53,177 nucleotides of DNA from Ferruginibacter sp. Lineage in GTDB: Bacteria; Bacteroidota; Bacteroidia; Chitinophagales; Chitinophagaceae. Of this stretch, positions 35,098-44,690 are shown one piece after another. The position numbers and the translations under genes were made by a program. Position 1 is the stretch's first letter, and each line of letters begins with the position of its first letter. The stretch covers positions 1-53,177 of the forward strand of contig JANXXM010000018.1 of the NCBI GenBank assembly GCA_025350645.1. Direction: 5' to 3'. The notes beneath the pieces are model-generated. The model did no database searches, had not been told where the DNA came from, and saw only the letters and a list, made by a program, of their open reading frames with translations.

Positions 35098-35685
35098 ATG
35101 AAACATTTTATTTGCATAATTTTAATATGGGGGATATTTATATCCTGTAGGAATAATAAAAATGAAACAACTAAACAAACCCCTGTAATTGCCAATACAG
35201 ATTCTGCTGAAAATTATTTTCCGGTAACTAATTATTTAAAAGGTGAAATAGCACAGATAAAAATTATTGGTATTACTCCCATAAAAAGAAATTTAAAAAA
35301 TAACAGAGTAGTTGACTCTGCATGGTTAAAGGAAGAAGACTTTTCTACAGCGTTTGCTCCTTTTTTAACACCGGTAATTGATAGTGTAAATCTTAAAAAA
35401 TTATTTAAGGAAAAAAAATTTTTAGATCAAACAGTAGAAGCATTTACTTTTACCTACGACCCTACAATAAAATTGCCAGACAGCATGCCGCTACTGCATT
35501 GGGATGTATATGTAACCCCGGAAACAGGAAAAGTAAAACGCATTTTCATCATTAAAAAAACTGGTAATGATGAGGTACAGCAACTAACCTGGCAAAGTGG
35601 TAAATGGTGTAAAATAGTTACTATACAAAATAGCGGCAGCAATGCTGCGGTAACAAGCGAAATTAAAATAGACTGGAGTTTTTAA
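35098..35685 (+). CDS. Lipoprotein of unknown function
   Basis: The 195-residue protein has a lipoprotein signal ending FISC (Cys17) and a mature part with strand-rich segments such as LLHWDVYVTPETGKVKRIFI and QQLTWQSGKWCKIVTI. I do not recognise the family. It starts after a terminator and a good promoter box. Its stop is only 3 bp before uvrC, so uvrC may depend on this promoter. Confidence 0.7.
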   Translation: MKHFICIILIWGIFISCRNNKNETTKQTPVIANTDSAENYFPVTNYLKGEIAQIKIIGITPIKRNLKNNRVVDSAWLKEEDFSTAFAPFLTPVIDSVNLKKLFKEKKFLDQTVEAFTFTYDPTIKLPDSMPLLHWDVYVTPETGKVKRIFIIKKTGNDEVQQLTWQSGKWCKIVTIQNSGSNAAVTSEIKIDWSF

Positions 35686-35688
35686 AGT

Positions 35689-37524
35689 ATGACACAAAAA
35701 GATTTTTCTAAGATTGCAGATACCATACCCACAGCACCTGGCATATATAAATATTATAACAGTGCCAATGAATTATTGTATGTAGGCAAAGCAAAACACC
35801 TTCGCAAACGGGTAAGCAGTTATTTTAATAAAACCAAAAGTAGTTACAAAACCTATGAATTGGTAAACAGGATTTACAAAATAGAATTTACGATTGTAAA
35901 TAGCGATCAGGATGCTTTTTTGCTAGAAAATTCATTGATAAAAGAGCATCAGCCACTCTTTAATATCAATTTAAAGGACGATAAATCTTACCCTTATATT
36001 GTTATCAAAAATGAACCCTTTCCAAGGGTATTTCTTACCCGGCGAAAAATTAAAGATGGTTCTACATATCTTGGACCGTTTACTTCTGTGGCCAAAGTAA
36101 GAGACCTGCTTAATTTTATAAAACAAAATATACAATTACGTACGTGCAGGCTTCCACTTACAGAAACTAACATAAAAAAAGGAAAATTTAAAGTATGCCT
36201 GGAGTATCATTTAGGAAATTGTAAAGGACCATGCGAAGGCTTACAAGCGTTAACCGATTACCTAGAAGGAATTTCTGAATTGAAAGATCTTTTAAAAGGG
36301 AACTTAAACCCTGTTATACAAAACTATCGCCTGCAAATAAAAGAGCATGCTACTAAAATGGAGTTTGAAAAAGCAGCTATTTATCAAAGCAAAATAGACC
36401 ATCTGCAGCTATATAAAGCAAAATCTGCAGTAGTAAATACCAACACAGGAACAGTAGATGTTTTTAGTATTTTAGAAGAAGGAGAAACAGCTTATGTAAA
36501 CTACCTGGCGGTAAATAATGGAAGCATTATACAAACAAAAACTATTATTCTGCAAAAAAAACTAGAAGAGACTGCAGCAGAAATATTATCGTTTGCAATA
36601 GCACAATTAAGACAGATTTTTGAAAGTGAAGCCAAAGAAATTATTGTACCATTTGATATGGAGTATCTGGAACCAAATATTTTCATTACCATACCAAAAG
36701 CGGGTGATAAAAAAACACTGCTTACCTTATCTGAAAAAAATGTAAATTATTTTAAGGAAGAATTAAAAGCAAAAAAATTATTAAAACTGGAAGACAAAAC
36801 AAGTGATGAAAAACACAAAGTACTACAGCAAATGCAGGCTGATCTAAGCCTTGCAGAACTTCCTGTACACATAGAGTGTTTCGATAACTCCAACTTTCAG
36901 GGAAGTTATGCGGTAGCAGCTATGGTATGTTTTAAAGATGGTGAGCCCAGTAAAAAAGATTACCGACACTTTAATATTAAAACAGTGGAAGGCATAAACG
37001 ACTTTGCATCTATGACGGAAGTAGTGTATCGCCGCTACAAAAGGCTTACAGACGAAAATGCAGCACTGCCGCAACTGGTAATTATAGATGGTGGCAAAGG
37101 GCAGTTAAGTGCTGCTATGGAGAGTATAGACAAACTGGAACTGAGAGGGAAAATGACATTAGTGGGGTTAGCAAAAAACAAAGAAGAATTATTTTTTAGC
37201 AACGATACCCAGTCTTTATTATTACCATGGGATAGTGAGAGTTTAAAATTGATTAGGAGAATACGGGATGAAGTGCACAGGTTTGGCATAACACACCACC
37301 GAAATAAACGAAGTAAAGGTGCTTTTACAAACGAATTAGAAAGTATAAAAGGTATTGGTAAAGCCACAGCAGATATGCTTTTAAAAGAATTTCGTTCTTT
37401 AAAAAAAATAAAGGTGGCCAGCGAGCAAGACATAGAAAAGCTAATAGGAAAAGCCAAAGCAGAAATTTTAAAAAAGGGATTTGCGGGTAACCACACAAAT
37501 GAAAATACTAATAAGGATGACTGA
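35689..37524 (+). CDS. uvrC: Excinuclease ABC subunit C
   Basis: UvrC makes both incisions in nucleotide-excision repair. The 611-residue protein shows all domains in order: GIY-YIG nuclease (PGIYKYYNSANELLYVGKAK, 14-33), a Cys-rich region (CLEYHLGNCKGPCEG), the UVR motif that binds UvrB (ATKMEFEKAAIYQSKIDHL), the RNase H-like nuclease (HIECFDNSNFQGSYAVA and VIIDGGKGQLSAA) and C-terminal helix-hairpin-helix motifs (LESIKGIGKATADMLLKEF). It lies 3 bp after the lipoprotein gene. Confidence 0.96.
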   Translation: MTQKDFSKIADTIPTAPGIYKYYNSANELLYVGKAKHLRKRVSSYFNKTKSSYKTYELVNRIYKIEFTIVNSDQDAFLLENSLIKEHQPLFNINLKDDKSYPYIVIKNEPFPRVFLTRRKIKDGSTYLGPFTSVAKVRDLLNFIKQNIQLRTCRLPLTETNIKKGKFKVCLEYHLGNCKGPCEGLQALTDYLEGISELKDLLKGNLNPVIQNYRLQIKEHATKMEFEKAAIYQSKIDHLQLYKAKSAVVNTNTGTVDVFSILEEGETAYVNYLAVNNGSIIQTKTIILQKKLEETAAEILSFAIAQLRQIFESEAKEIIVPFDMEYLEPNIFITIPKAGDKKTLLTLSEKNVNYFKEELKAKKLLKLEDKTSDEKHKVLQQMQADLSLAELPVHIECFDNSNFQGSYAVAAMVCFKDGEPSKKDYRHFNIKTVEGINDFASMTEVVYRRYKRLTDENAALPQLVIIDGGKGQLSAAMESIDKLELRGKMTLVGLAKNKEELFFSNDTQSLLLPWDSESLKLIRRIRDEVHRFGITHHRNKRSKGAFTNELESIKGIGKATADMLLKEFRSLKKIKVASEQDIEKLIGKAKAEILKKGFAGNHTNENTNKDD

Positions 37525-37628
37525 AAATTATTTAAAAAAATAATTTCAAATGCTATGCTGCACAGTAAGATGTAGTGTATTAAAATAAAATGCGGTTTGA
37601 AAAAATTGAAGCTGCTCAAATTTTCATT

Positions 37629-38879
37629 TTACAGCAGTTCAAAAACGGTAATTTCTGGAAGCTCGCCTACCCTGCCGGGGTATCCTATAAAACCAAAACC
37701 ACGATTCACATATAATTTTTGTTTGCCATTTTTATATAAGCCAGCCCACTGCGGGTACATATATTGCACGGGGCTCCATTTAAAACCAGGCAGTTCCACA
37801 CCAAACTGCATCCCATGGGTATGCCCTGCGAGCATAAGATCTACATCAGTATATTTTGTAAGCACTTCCGCTTGCCAGTGGCTGGGGTCGTGGCTCATCA
37901 ATATTTTAAAAGGATATTTTTCTGTACCTGCATAAGCAATATCCATGCGCCCATGCTTGGGAAACCTTGCTTTTGCACTCCAGTTTTCTATACCGATCAA
38001 TGCTATTTCCGCCCCGTTTTTTTCTAATATAACATGCTCATTCATTAATAATTTCCATCCAATTTCTGCATGTATTTTTTTTAGGTTTTCTAAATTCTGT
38101 TCTTTGCTCACTCCTTCTATTGGCCATTGTACATAATCGCCATAATCGTGATTGCCCAATGTAGAATATACGCCCATGGGTGCTTTAAGCTGGTTAAAGA
38201 CATCTTTGTAATTATCCATTTCTGTAGCCTTATCGTTTACAAGATCTCCAGTAAATAAAATAAGATCTGCACCTTCTTTCAATATCATATCCACCCCATG
38301 CTGCACCGCTTTTTTATCCATAAAACTGCCGCTATGTATATCGCTCACCTGTAAAATACGCATGCCTCTAAATGCTTGCGGGAGGTTATCGAATTTTAAT
38401 TTTACCCTTTTAATCTGATATTTATATTGGTTGGTAAACCCATAAAGAAGGCTTCCGAATAATGTAGTACCAGCCGCTATACCCAGCCAGCTAAGGAATA
38501 CAGAACGGCTTATGCCATCACTACTCATACCATCTACATCAGTATTATTAAAAAATAATCTTCCTGCAAGCCATTGTATGCCACGGCGTAGGTCATCTGC
38601 CAAAAAGAAAATGAGTGCAGTTATTTTTGCAAGAAACAATCCTATAATCATAGCAAATAAATAGGTGCGAACTTTTTTTCCCAAAAAATGCTGCTCTGTA
38701 TAAACAAACATTAAAAAACCTGCAATAGCCAGTAAGGTAAGCCCCCAGTAAAGTCCGTATACAATTGCTTTTGCCTTTGGCGATAAATTTTGTGCTACTG
38801 TTTTTACTGCCTGAAAAAAATAAAAATCCAATAGTAACATGGCTGTTATAAAAATAAAAACGCCCACCGGTGATCTCAT
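37629..38879 (-). CDS. Membrane-anchored metallophosphoesterase
   Basis: The 416-residue protein has four transmembrane helices in its first 130 residues (about 5-20, 40-60, 72-93), a further hydrophobic helix near 124-142, and then a calcineurin-type phosphoesterase domain with LQVSDIHSGSF, FTGDLVND, STLGNHDYGD and LAGHTHGMQFG, the full two-metal set. Related YkuE/YaeI-like proteins act on lipid or cell-wall substrates at the membrane. It converges with uvrC, with a short AT-rich hairpin between the two. Confidence 0.92.
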   Translation of the reverse strand: MRSPVGVFIFITAMLLLDFYFFQAVKTVAQNLSPKAKAIVYGLYWGLTLLAIAGFLMFVYTEQHFLGKKVRTYLFAMIIGLFLAKITALIFFLADDLRRGIQWLAGRLFFNNTDVDGMSSDGISRSVFLSWLGIAAGTTLFGSLLYGFTNQYKYQIKRVKLKFDNLPQAFRGMRILQVSDIHSGSFMDKKAVQHGVDMILKEGADLILFTGDLVNDKATEMDNYKDVFNQLKAPMGVYSTLGNHDYGDYVQWPIEGVSKEQNLENLKKIHAEIGWKLLMNEHVILEKNGAEIALIGIENWSAKARFPKHGRMDIAYAGTEKYPFKILMSHDPSHWQAEVLTKYTDVDLMLAGHTHGMQFGVELPGFKWSPVQYMYPQWAGLYKNGKQKLYVNRGFGFIGYPGRVGELPEITVFELL

Positions 38880-38942
38880 AAATATTTCTTTAGTTAAAAA
38901 AGACTAGCTGCATCTTATATGGTTTGCAAACCTGAAATTATA

Positions 38943-39443
38943 TTAAAAGTGTAAAAATTCTTCTAACTGTGTATGAATGGCTTTGAGGACAGCTTCGTCT
39001 GAAAAATGATTTTCTGTATTCATGAGTTTATCTACCACGCTTATGGGCAGCCTGTTTGGATGCACCAGCATTTTCATGTGCAGCAATGCACCAGTGAGAT
39101 GTTCCATGCCCCGCAGGTTACCTGCCCGGCCTGTACTTACGCCTGTAAGCAATACTTTTTTATGCCACCAGCAGTTTTTTACGTCAGTATTATCTATCAT
39201 CATTTTTAATACACCAGGGTGAGAGCCATGGTATTCCGGAGATATAATAATGAAACTTTCTACAGGTGCAAGCAATGCTTTCTCCATTGTAATAAAGTTG
39301 TCGTTCCTTTCATGAACTGCGTGTTCATCCAACGCTAAAACTATACTTTCAATATTTTTTTCTGCTAAAATTCTTTTGTATTCCAGCGCTACTTTTTTTG
39401 TATTGCTGCCAGGCCGGTTAGTACCGGATATTATTGTAATCAT
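38943..39443 (-). CDS. NADPH-dependent FMN reductase family protein
   Basis: The 166-residue flavodoxin-fold protein begins MITIISGTNRPGSNTKKVA with the FMN-phosphate loop, and contains SPEYHGSHPGVLKMMID and LLTGVSTGRAGNL. Members use NAD(P)H to reduce FMN, quinones or azo compounds. An in-frame TTG three codons upstream is possible, but the ATG at 39443 matches the family start. It is monocistronic here, divergent from parA. Confidence 0.88.
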   Translation of the reverse strand: MITIISGTNRPGSNTKKVALEYKRILAEKNIESIVLALDEHAVHERNDNFITMEKALLAPVESFIIISPEYHGSHPGVLKMMIDNTDVKNCWWHKKVLLTGVSTGRAGNLRGMEHLTGALLHMKMLVHPNRLPISVVDKLMNTENHFSDEAVLKAIHTQLEEFLHF

Positions 39444-39760
39444 ATTGCGCAAAATTAATCAATGGATAATGATATCTGTAATCATTTATTTAAAAGGTTT
39501 TTTGAATTATGATTTTTGAGTCTCCTTATCATCAGCAATAATGCTTTTGTTATTGTGGCTTCGTAATAACTTTTTGCCTGTGTAAAAAAGATAAGATTGT
39601 AATGCTGATAAAATCAATATCTTCATTAGAAGTCGTTAACTAATTAGCCAATTTCCTTTGCCTTTCCCTAAAAATGACGAAGTTTGCGAAAATAGCTTTT
39701 AGAAGTTTACTTTTGACAGAATTTTATACTAAAACTCACTTATAAACAAGCGCAAAACGC
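39444..39760. other. Intergenic region upstream of parA
   Basis: This 317-bp gap holds the parA promoter near 39683-39715 and a CTAATTAGCCAATT motif at 39640-39653 that recurs between parA and parB at 40578-40591 with one change. I looked for a parS-type palindrome (TGTTTCACGTGAAACA-like) and did not find one. Confidence 0.5.
39683..39715 (+). promoter_or_regulatory. Candidate parA promoter (TTTG - N21 - TACTTTTG)
   Basis: TTTG at 39683-39686 and TACTTTTG at 39708-39715 match the Bacteroidota -33/-7 boxes with a 21-bp spacer. The parA start codon is 45 bp downstream. Confidence 0.55.
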
Positions 39761-40561
39761 ATGGCAAGAATAATAGGAATAGCAAACCAGAAAGGCGGTG
39801 TGGGCAAAACTACTACTGCCATAAACCTGGCGGCAAGCTTTGCTATACTGGAATATAAAACACTGCTGGTAGATGCAGATCCCCAGGCCAACAGTACTAC
39901 CGGCACTGGTTTTGATCTGCATAATATTACCAAAAGCCTTTACGATTGTATGGTAAACGAAGCCACCGCAGCTGAGTTAATATTAAAAACAGAAATTGCA
40001 TACTTGGATATTATACCATCTCATATAGACCTTGTAGGTGCAGAAATAGAAATGATAAATTATCCCAACCGAGAAACTGTTTTAAAAAAAATACTGGAGC
40101 AGGTAAGAGATCAGTATGATTTTATTGTGATAGATTGCTCACCATCGCTAGGGCTCATAACTGTAAATGCTTTAGTGGCTGCAGATAGTGTGGTAGTGCC
40201 TGTGCAAACAGAATTTTTTGCTCTGGAGGGACTAGGTAAATTATTAAACACAGTAAAAATTGTACAAAACAGGTTAAATACTGATCTGCAAATAGAGGGT
40301 ATTTTAATGACGATGTACGATGGCAGGTTGCGGCTTTGCAACCAGGTAGTAAGCGAAGTGCGGCGTCATTTTGAAGATATAGTATTTACCAGTATCATAC
40401 ACCGTAATACAAAATTAAGTGAGGCGCCCAGCTTTGGAAAGCCTGTTATTTTGTATGACAGCGATAGTAAAGGTGCTATCAACTACCTAAACCTTGCAAA
40501 AGAAATTTTGCAGAAAAACAATTTGACAAAAATAAAAAAAGAAGAAAAAGTGGTTAATTAG
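39761..40561 (+). CDS. parA: Chromosome-partitioning ATPase ParA (Soj)
   Basis: ParA is the Walker ATPase that positions ParB-bound origins. The 266-residue protein has the deviant Walker A KGGVGKTT at 11-18, the [14 protein letters not shown] switch, [15 protein letters not shown] and the [14 protein letters not shown] segment. It is of chromosomal Soj size, without an N-terminal HTH. parB follows after 43 bp. Confidence 0.95.
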   Translation: MARIIGIANQKGGVGKTTTAINLAASFAILEYKTLLVDADPQANSTTGTGFDLHNITKSLYDCMVNEATAAELILKTEIAYLDIIPSHIDLVGAEIEMINYPNRETVLKKILEQVRDQYDFIVIDCSPSLGLITVNALVAADSVVVPVQTEFFALEGLGKLLNTVKIVQNRLNTDLQIEGILMTMYDGRLRLCNQVVSEVRRHFEDIVFTSIIHRNTKLSEAPSFGKPVILYDSDSKGAINYLNLAKEILQKNNLTKIKKEEKVVN

Positions 40562-40604
40562 TTAATCCGATATTGAGCTAATTAGCAAATTATAAATTAT
40601 CAAA

Positions 40605-41519
40605 ATGAGTTTATCCAAAAAAAACGATGCATTAGGCAAAGGAATAAGAAGCCTGCTTCAAAATATAGATACCGATCTTAAAAATACTAGCGGTACTTTA
40701 AAAACTGATGTTGCAGAAAAAACAGTAGGCATACAAAGAGTATCGCTGGATAAAATAGAAACCAACCCCAATCAGCCCCGAAAAGATTTTGACGAAACGG
40801 CGTTAAGTGAGCTTGCAGCATCTATAAAAATGCACAATATTATACAACCACTTACGGTAAGTGCAATACCAGGGGGTAGGTACAGGCTTATAGCAGGCGA
40901 ACGAAGATACAGAGCATCAAAAATTGCCGGTCTTAAAGATGTCCCTGTTTATGTGAGAGAAGCCAACAGCGATCAGTTACTGGAACTTGCATTGCTGGAA
41001 AACCTACAAAGAGAAAATCTTAATGCAATAGAAATTGCACTTTCCTATAAACGACTTATGGATGAGGTGGATTATACGCAGGAACAGGTGGCTGAACGTA
41101 TGGGTAAAGAACGCAGTACTGTTACCAACTACATACGCCTGCTTAAATTACCACCAGATATCCAAATTGCTGTACGCAATAATATCATAAGTATGGGGCA
41201 TGCAAGAGCACTCATAAATGTAGATGCCATAGATAAACAACTGTTCATTTTTTCTGAAATAAAAAGCAAAGAATTATCTGTACGCCAAACCGAAGATCTT
41301 GTACGCAGAATGTATACTGGCAGCGATGCTGTTAAACCTTCTGTAAAAACAGAACTACCGCCGGCATTTAAAAAAATAGAAGATAATTTAGCATCATCTT
41401 TTAGTACAAAAGTAAAACTGGCACATAGTAAAAAAGGCAGTGGCAGTATTACCTTTGAATACTATTCTCTGCAGGAGTTAAACGGGCTGCTGGAAAAATT
41501 GAATATCAATGTAACCTGA
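40605..41519 (+). CDS. parB: Chromosome-partitioning protein ParB
   Basis: ParB binds parS sites and spreads as a CTP-dependent clamp. The 304-residue protein shows a short ParA-contacting N-terminus (ALGKGIRSLL), the ParB/Spo0J box with PRKDFDETALSELAASI and the CTP-binding RLIAGERRYRASK, LLENLQRENLNAIEIA, and the HTH with QEQVAERMGKERSTVTNYIR. The stop overlaps the next start by 1 nt (TGATG). No parS was seen nearby. Confidence 0.95.
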   Translation: MSLSKKNDALGKGIRSLLQNIDTDLKNTSGTLKTDVAEKTVGIQRVSLDKIETNPNQPRKDFDETALSELAASIKMHNIIQPLTVSAIPGGRYRLIAGERRYRASKIAGLKDVPVYVREANSDQLLELALLENLQRENLNAIEIALSYKRLMDEVDYTQEQVAERMGKERSTVTNYIRLLKLPPDIQIAVRNNIISMGHARALINVDAIDKQLFIFSEIKSKELSVRQTEDLVRRMYTGSDAVKPSVKTELPPAFKKIEDNLASSFSTKVKLAHSKKGSGSITFEYYSLQELNGLLEKLNINVT

Positions 41520-42124
41520 TGTTTTTAAAGAAAATATTTTTGACTTTTTTTATTTTGCTGGCTATTGTATTTTTTTGTAATGCACAAGAAAATATCCAAA
41601 AAGCAGACAGTAGTACTGAGCTAAATAGAAAACCAAAAACCTTAGCTGGCAAAGACACTTTAAAAAAATACAACCCCGGTATTGCCATAAAGAGAAGTGC
41701 TATGTTACCTGGTTGGGGTCAATATACCAACAAAAAATACTGGAAAATACCTCTCGTATATGGTGCACTGGGTACAACTGGTTTTCTTTTTTTTAGAAAC
41801 CTAAAGCAATATAAAGAAGCAAAAAAAGCGTTGGTGCTGGCTACCGATGGCGATCCTTCAAACGACTACCTTATAATAGAACCCTACTATACCGTACGCA
41901 CACAACCGGATAGAATAAAAAATTTTAGAAATGGTGTAAGACAAAATGTTGATTATTCGGTATTATTTTTTGCACTGTTTTGGGGTCTTAATGTAGCAGA
42001 TGCTGCTGTAGATGCTCATTTAAAAATGTTTGATGTAAGCGACGATCTTAGTTTTCATTTTAAAGCAGGATACAGCAATATGGCAAATACGGCCGGGCTT
42101 AGTTTAGTGATTAAGGTAAGATAG
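41519..42124 (+). CDS. DUF5683 domain-containing protein
   Basis: The 201-residue protein has a signal peptide (about 1-21), then PGIAIKRSAMLPGWGQYTNK typical of DUF5683, a hydrophobic helix (VYGALGTTGFLFF) and a second (YSVLFFALFWGLNVADAAVDAHL). DUF5683 proteins of unknown function lie directly downstream of parB in many Bacteroidota, as here with a 1-nt overlap. The dapB and lepB genes that often come next are missing. Confidence 0.88.
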   Translation: MFLKKIFLTFFILLAIVFFCNAQENIQKADSSTELNRKPKTLAGKDTLKKYNPGIAIKRSAMLPGWGQYTNKKYWKIPLVYGALGTTGFLFFRNLKQYKEAKKALVLATDGDPSNDYLIIEPYYTVRTQPDRIKNFRNGVRQNVDYSVLFFALFWGLNVADAAVDAHLKMFDVSDDLSFHFKAGYSNMANTAGLSLVIKVR

Positions 42125-42178
42125 TTGTAACAAAATATAATGAAATTTGATATATTTATAACTACAGAAATATTTTTT

Positions 42179-42961
42179 TTACTCCGCTGCCTTTATAAAA
42201 ACCAGCAAACTATCATCTGGTAAATACAGATACAGTCTATTGTTTTTAAAATAATAATCTACAAGCTTATCACTAATTAATGTGGCAATAATAGTACTAA
42301 TATTTTTTTTTCTACAGTTCATTTGAGTTGTCTTAATTGTTGCAAATTGTATTCTTTTTCCCTGCACTTCTAAGTGGCCATTTATCCTGTTGCACCCGTC
42401 GTTACCAACGAGCGTTTGCTTAATCATGTCAAATTCAAAAAACGGTATTTTATTATATTCAGCAGGTATAATTTGCAGATTGCCTATCTTTTCCAGGTTC
42501 CATTTGCCGGTAAGATTTGCATCGTATAAAAAATTACCGCAGCCGCTGTATAGTTTACCATTAATATTTACAGTAACTAACTTAGAAAAAACTTTTTTTA
42601 ATGCAGGTACAGTACAAGAACCATCATGAGTGGTTATTATTATTTCTCCTGCAGTCACTTTGCCTTTAAAGATTGTGGTATCATTTTGCATTGTTTTTTT
42701 TAATGAATTAAATGCAGTATTTACCTGTAGTCCATCATCCGCAATAAAATTTACTTTCTCGTCATAGTTCATTTTTATACTCCAGTTTATCGGCGTGTTT
42801 CCCTCTGCACTAAATGTAACACCCGCTTTCATTAATACTTTTTCGTCCTGCAATTGCAAAAGTTCTTTTTCAGTTTGTTTTATATTATTGGTTGCATCTT
42901 TTTTTATGCCGGCACAGGAGCATAATGCCATACCAATGATGAGAGTATATAAAAATTTCAT
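42179..42961 (-). CDS. META-domain lipoprotein
   Basis: The 260-residue protein has a lipoprotein signal ending LCSC (Cys16). Residues about 30-140 form an unknown domain (FSAEGNTPINWSIKMNYDEK). Residues about 150-256 are a META (HslJ-like) domain with LTGKWNLEKIG, FEFDMIKQTLVGNDGCNRI, FATIKTTQMNC and a strand-rich end. HslJ-like proteins are linked to heat or novobiocin resistance in E. coli. It is convergent with the DUF5683 gene. Confidence 0.85.
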   Translation of the reverse strand: MKFLYTLIIGMALCSCAGIKKDATNNIKQTEKELLQLQDEKVLMKAGVTFSAEGNTPINWSIKMNYDEKVNFIADDGLQVNTAFNSLKKTMQNDTTIFKGKVTAGEIIITTHDGSCTVPALKKVFSKLVTVNINGKLYSGCGNFLYDANLTGKWNLEKIGNLQIIPAEYNKIPFFEFDMIKQTLVGNDGCNRINGHLEVQGKRIQFATIKTTQMNCRKKNISTIIATLISDKLVDYYFKNNRLYLYLPDDSLLVFIKAAE

Positions 42962-43071
42962 TTATTTTTTTTAAAGCTAAAAATATTTCTTTTCACAAAT
43001 CTTTTACCAATAAATTGTTTACAATGTTAAAGCTATAATTTTACCCTCAGTTAATTTTAAATTTTACCTTA

Positions 43072-43875
43072 ATGAAATATTTTTTTTTTACAGCTATCGT
43101 TTTTTTATTAGCCTGCAATACCTCAAAAAAAATAACTGCAGTTGGGAATACAGCAACACTTCAAAATGTAAGTTTAAACGGAAAGCTTTTTACGGCGCTG
43201 TTTCAGCAGCGGGCGGCGGAGTACAGGGCATTGTGTTTACAAGGTTATAATGTTGCACAAATGCGCATAGATAATTATGCAGCGCAATCTACAAAACCAA
43301 AAGCTATTATTACAGATATTGATGAAACCATTTTAGATAACAGCCCTTATGCTGTACACCAGGCCTACAATAGCAAAGAATACGAAACTGCAAGTTGGTA
43401 TGAATGGACGGATAAATCTGCCGCAGATACAATGCCTGGTGCTGCTGCATTTTTAAAATATGCTGCGGCAAAAAATATAAGTGTATTTTATGTAACTAAC
43501 CGGGAAGAAAGAGAACGAATATCTACTTTAAAAAATCTGCAAAAATTTAATTTACCTAATACTGATGACATTCATTTTTTTCCTAAAACCAATACTTCCA
43601 GCAAAGAAACAAGAAGGCAGAATATAATGCAGCAGTACGAAGTAATATTACTGATGGGGGATAACCTTGCAGATTTTAGCACATTATTTGATAAAAAAAC
43701 AGAAGCAGAAAGAAAGAATAACGTTGATATTGCTGCAACGGAATTTGGAAAAAAATTCATTGTTTTTCCAAATGCAAATTATGGAGACTGGGAAAACAGC
43801 CTATATAAATTTAATTATAAACTTGTTCAAGTACAAAAAGATTCGGTAATAAAATTTGTATTAAAGAGCTATTGA
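43072..43875 (+). CDS. Class C acid phosphatase, e(P4)-type lipoprotein
   Basis: The 267-residue protein has a lipoprotein signal ending LLAC (Cys15) and a HAD fold: ITDIDETILDNSPYAV with the two catalytic aspartates, the class C insert with SWYEWTDKSAADTMPGA, YVTNREERER, and LMGDNLADFSTLFD. It hydrolyses nucleoside monophosphates or similar phosphate esters in the periplasm or at the outer membrane. It is divergent from the META lipoprotein and not clearly linked to another gene. Confidence 0.9.
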   Translation: MKYFFFTAIVFLLACNTSKKITAVGNTATLQNVSLNGKLFTALFQQRAAEYRALCLQGYNVAQMRIDNYAAQSTKPKAIITDIDETILDNSPYAVHQAYNSKEYETASWYEWTDKSAADTMPGAAAFLKYAAAKNISVFYVTNREERERISTLKNLQKFNLPNTDDIHFFPKTNTSSKETRRQNIMQQYEVILLMGDNLADFSTLFDKKTEAERKNNVDIAATEFGKKFIVFPNANYGDWENSLYKFNYKLVQVQKDSVIKFVLKSY

Positions 43876-43983
43876 CGAATAATTTATAGTAAATCTTAAA
43901 AACTCGTGAAAGCAAGCATGTAGGGTTTTATTTTAGGGTATGAATGTATAGTTGCTTGTATGATATTTTTTTACAAACCCTAT

Positions 43984-44601
43984 TTATTTTACCACAACGG
44001 ATAGCATTTTCTCAGCACCAATATAACAATCCAATTCATCGCCTACCACGCACTCGCCTACACCTGCAGGTGTACCGGTAAAAATAAGATCGCCTATATT
44101 TAAAGAGAAATAATTGGAGATATTTGCAATAAGGCTATCGAAACCAAATAACATTTCATCGCTGTTTCCATCCTGCATCAATTCGCCGTTTTTCTTTAAT
44201 GAAAACTTTACAGGCTTTTTATTGAAGCCGCTGTTTGGTGCGATATCTATAAATTTACCTACGGCAGCAGAATTATCAAATGCCTTTGCTTTTTCCCAGG
44301 GCAATCCTTTTCTTTTACACTCATCCTGTATATCTCTTGCGGTAAAATCTATACCTACGGAATAGCCGTTATAATAATTGGGTGCCTGCCTTTCTGGTAC
44401 GTATTTTCCATTCTTACAAATTCGTAAAACTACTTCACATTCAAAATGAAGATCATTGGTAAACTCAGGATAATAAAATGGGGTATGGCCCTGAATGAGG
44501 GCATTCTTTGGCTTCATAAAAATTACGGGTTCGTCAGGTATTTCATTACCCAATTCCTTTACATGATCCGCATAGTTTCTGCCAATACAAATTATCTTCA
44601 T
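43984..44601 (-). CDS. Fumarylacetoacetate hydrolase family protein
   Basis: The 205-residue protein has the FAH fold: CIGRNYADHVKELGNE, the metal-binding HFECEVVLRI, YSVGIDFTARDIQDE and a closing GDLIFTGTPAGVGECVVGD. Small single-domain members act on 2-oxo acids (oxaloacetate tautomerase/decarboxylase, acylpyruvase). The exact substrate is unknown. Confidence 0.9.
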   Translation of the reverse strand: MKIICIGRNYADHVKELGNEIPDEPVIFMKPKNALIQGHTPFYYPEFTNDLHFECEVVLRICKNGKYVPERQAPNYYNGYSVGIDFTARDIQDECKRKGLPWEKAKAFDNSAAVGKFIDIAPNSGFNKKPVKFSLKKNGELMQDGNSDEMLFGFDSLIANISNYFSLNIGDLIFTGTPAGVGECVVGDELDCYIGAEKMLSVVVK

Positions 44602-44690
44602 TTTTAAAAAGTTATTATTCTTTTAAACGTATTCAGCGAAAATAACATAAAACGCTGAAATAAAATTTACTATAGATATTAATTTTGCTT

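Noticed and set aside
39444-41600. parS site near parAB
   Set aside because: No TGTTTCACGTGAAACA-like palindrome could be found here or elsewhere in the window.
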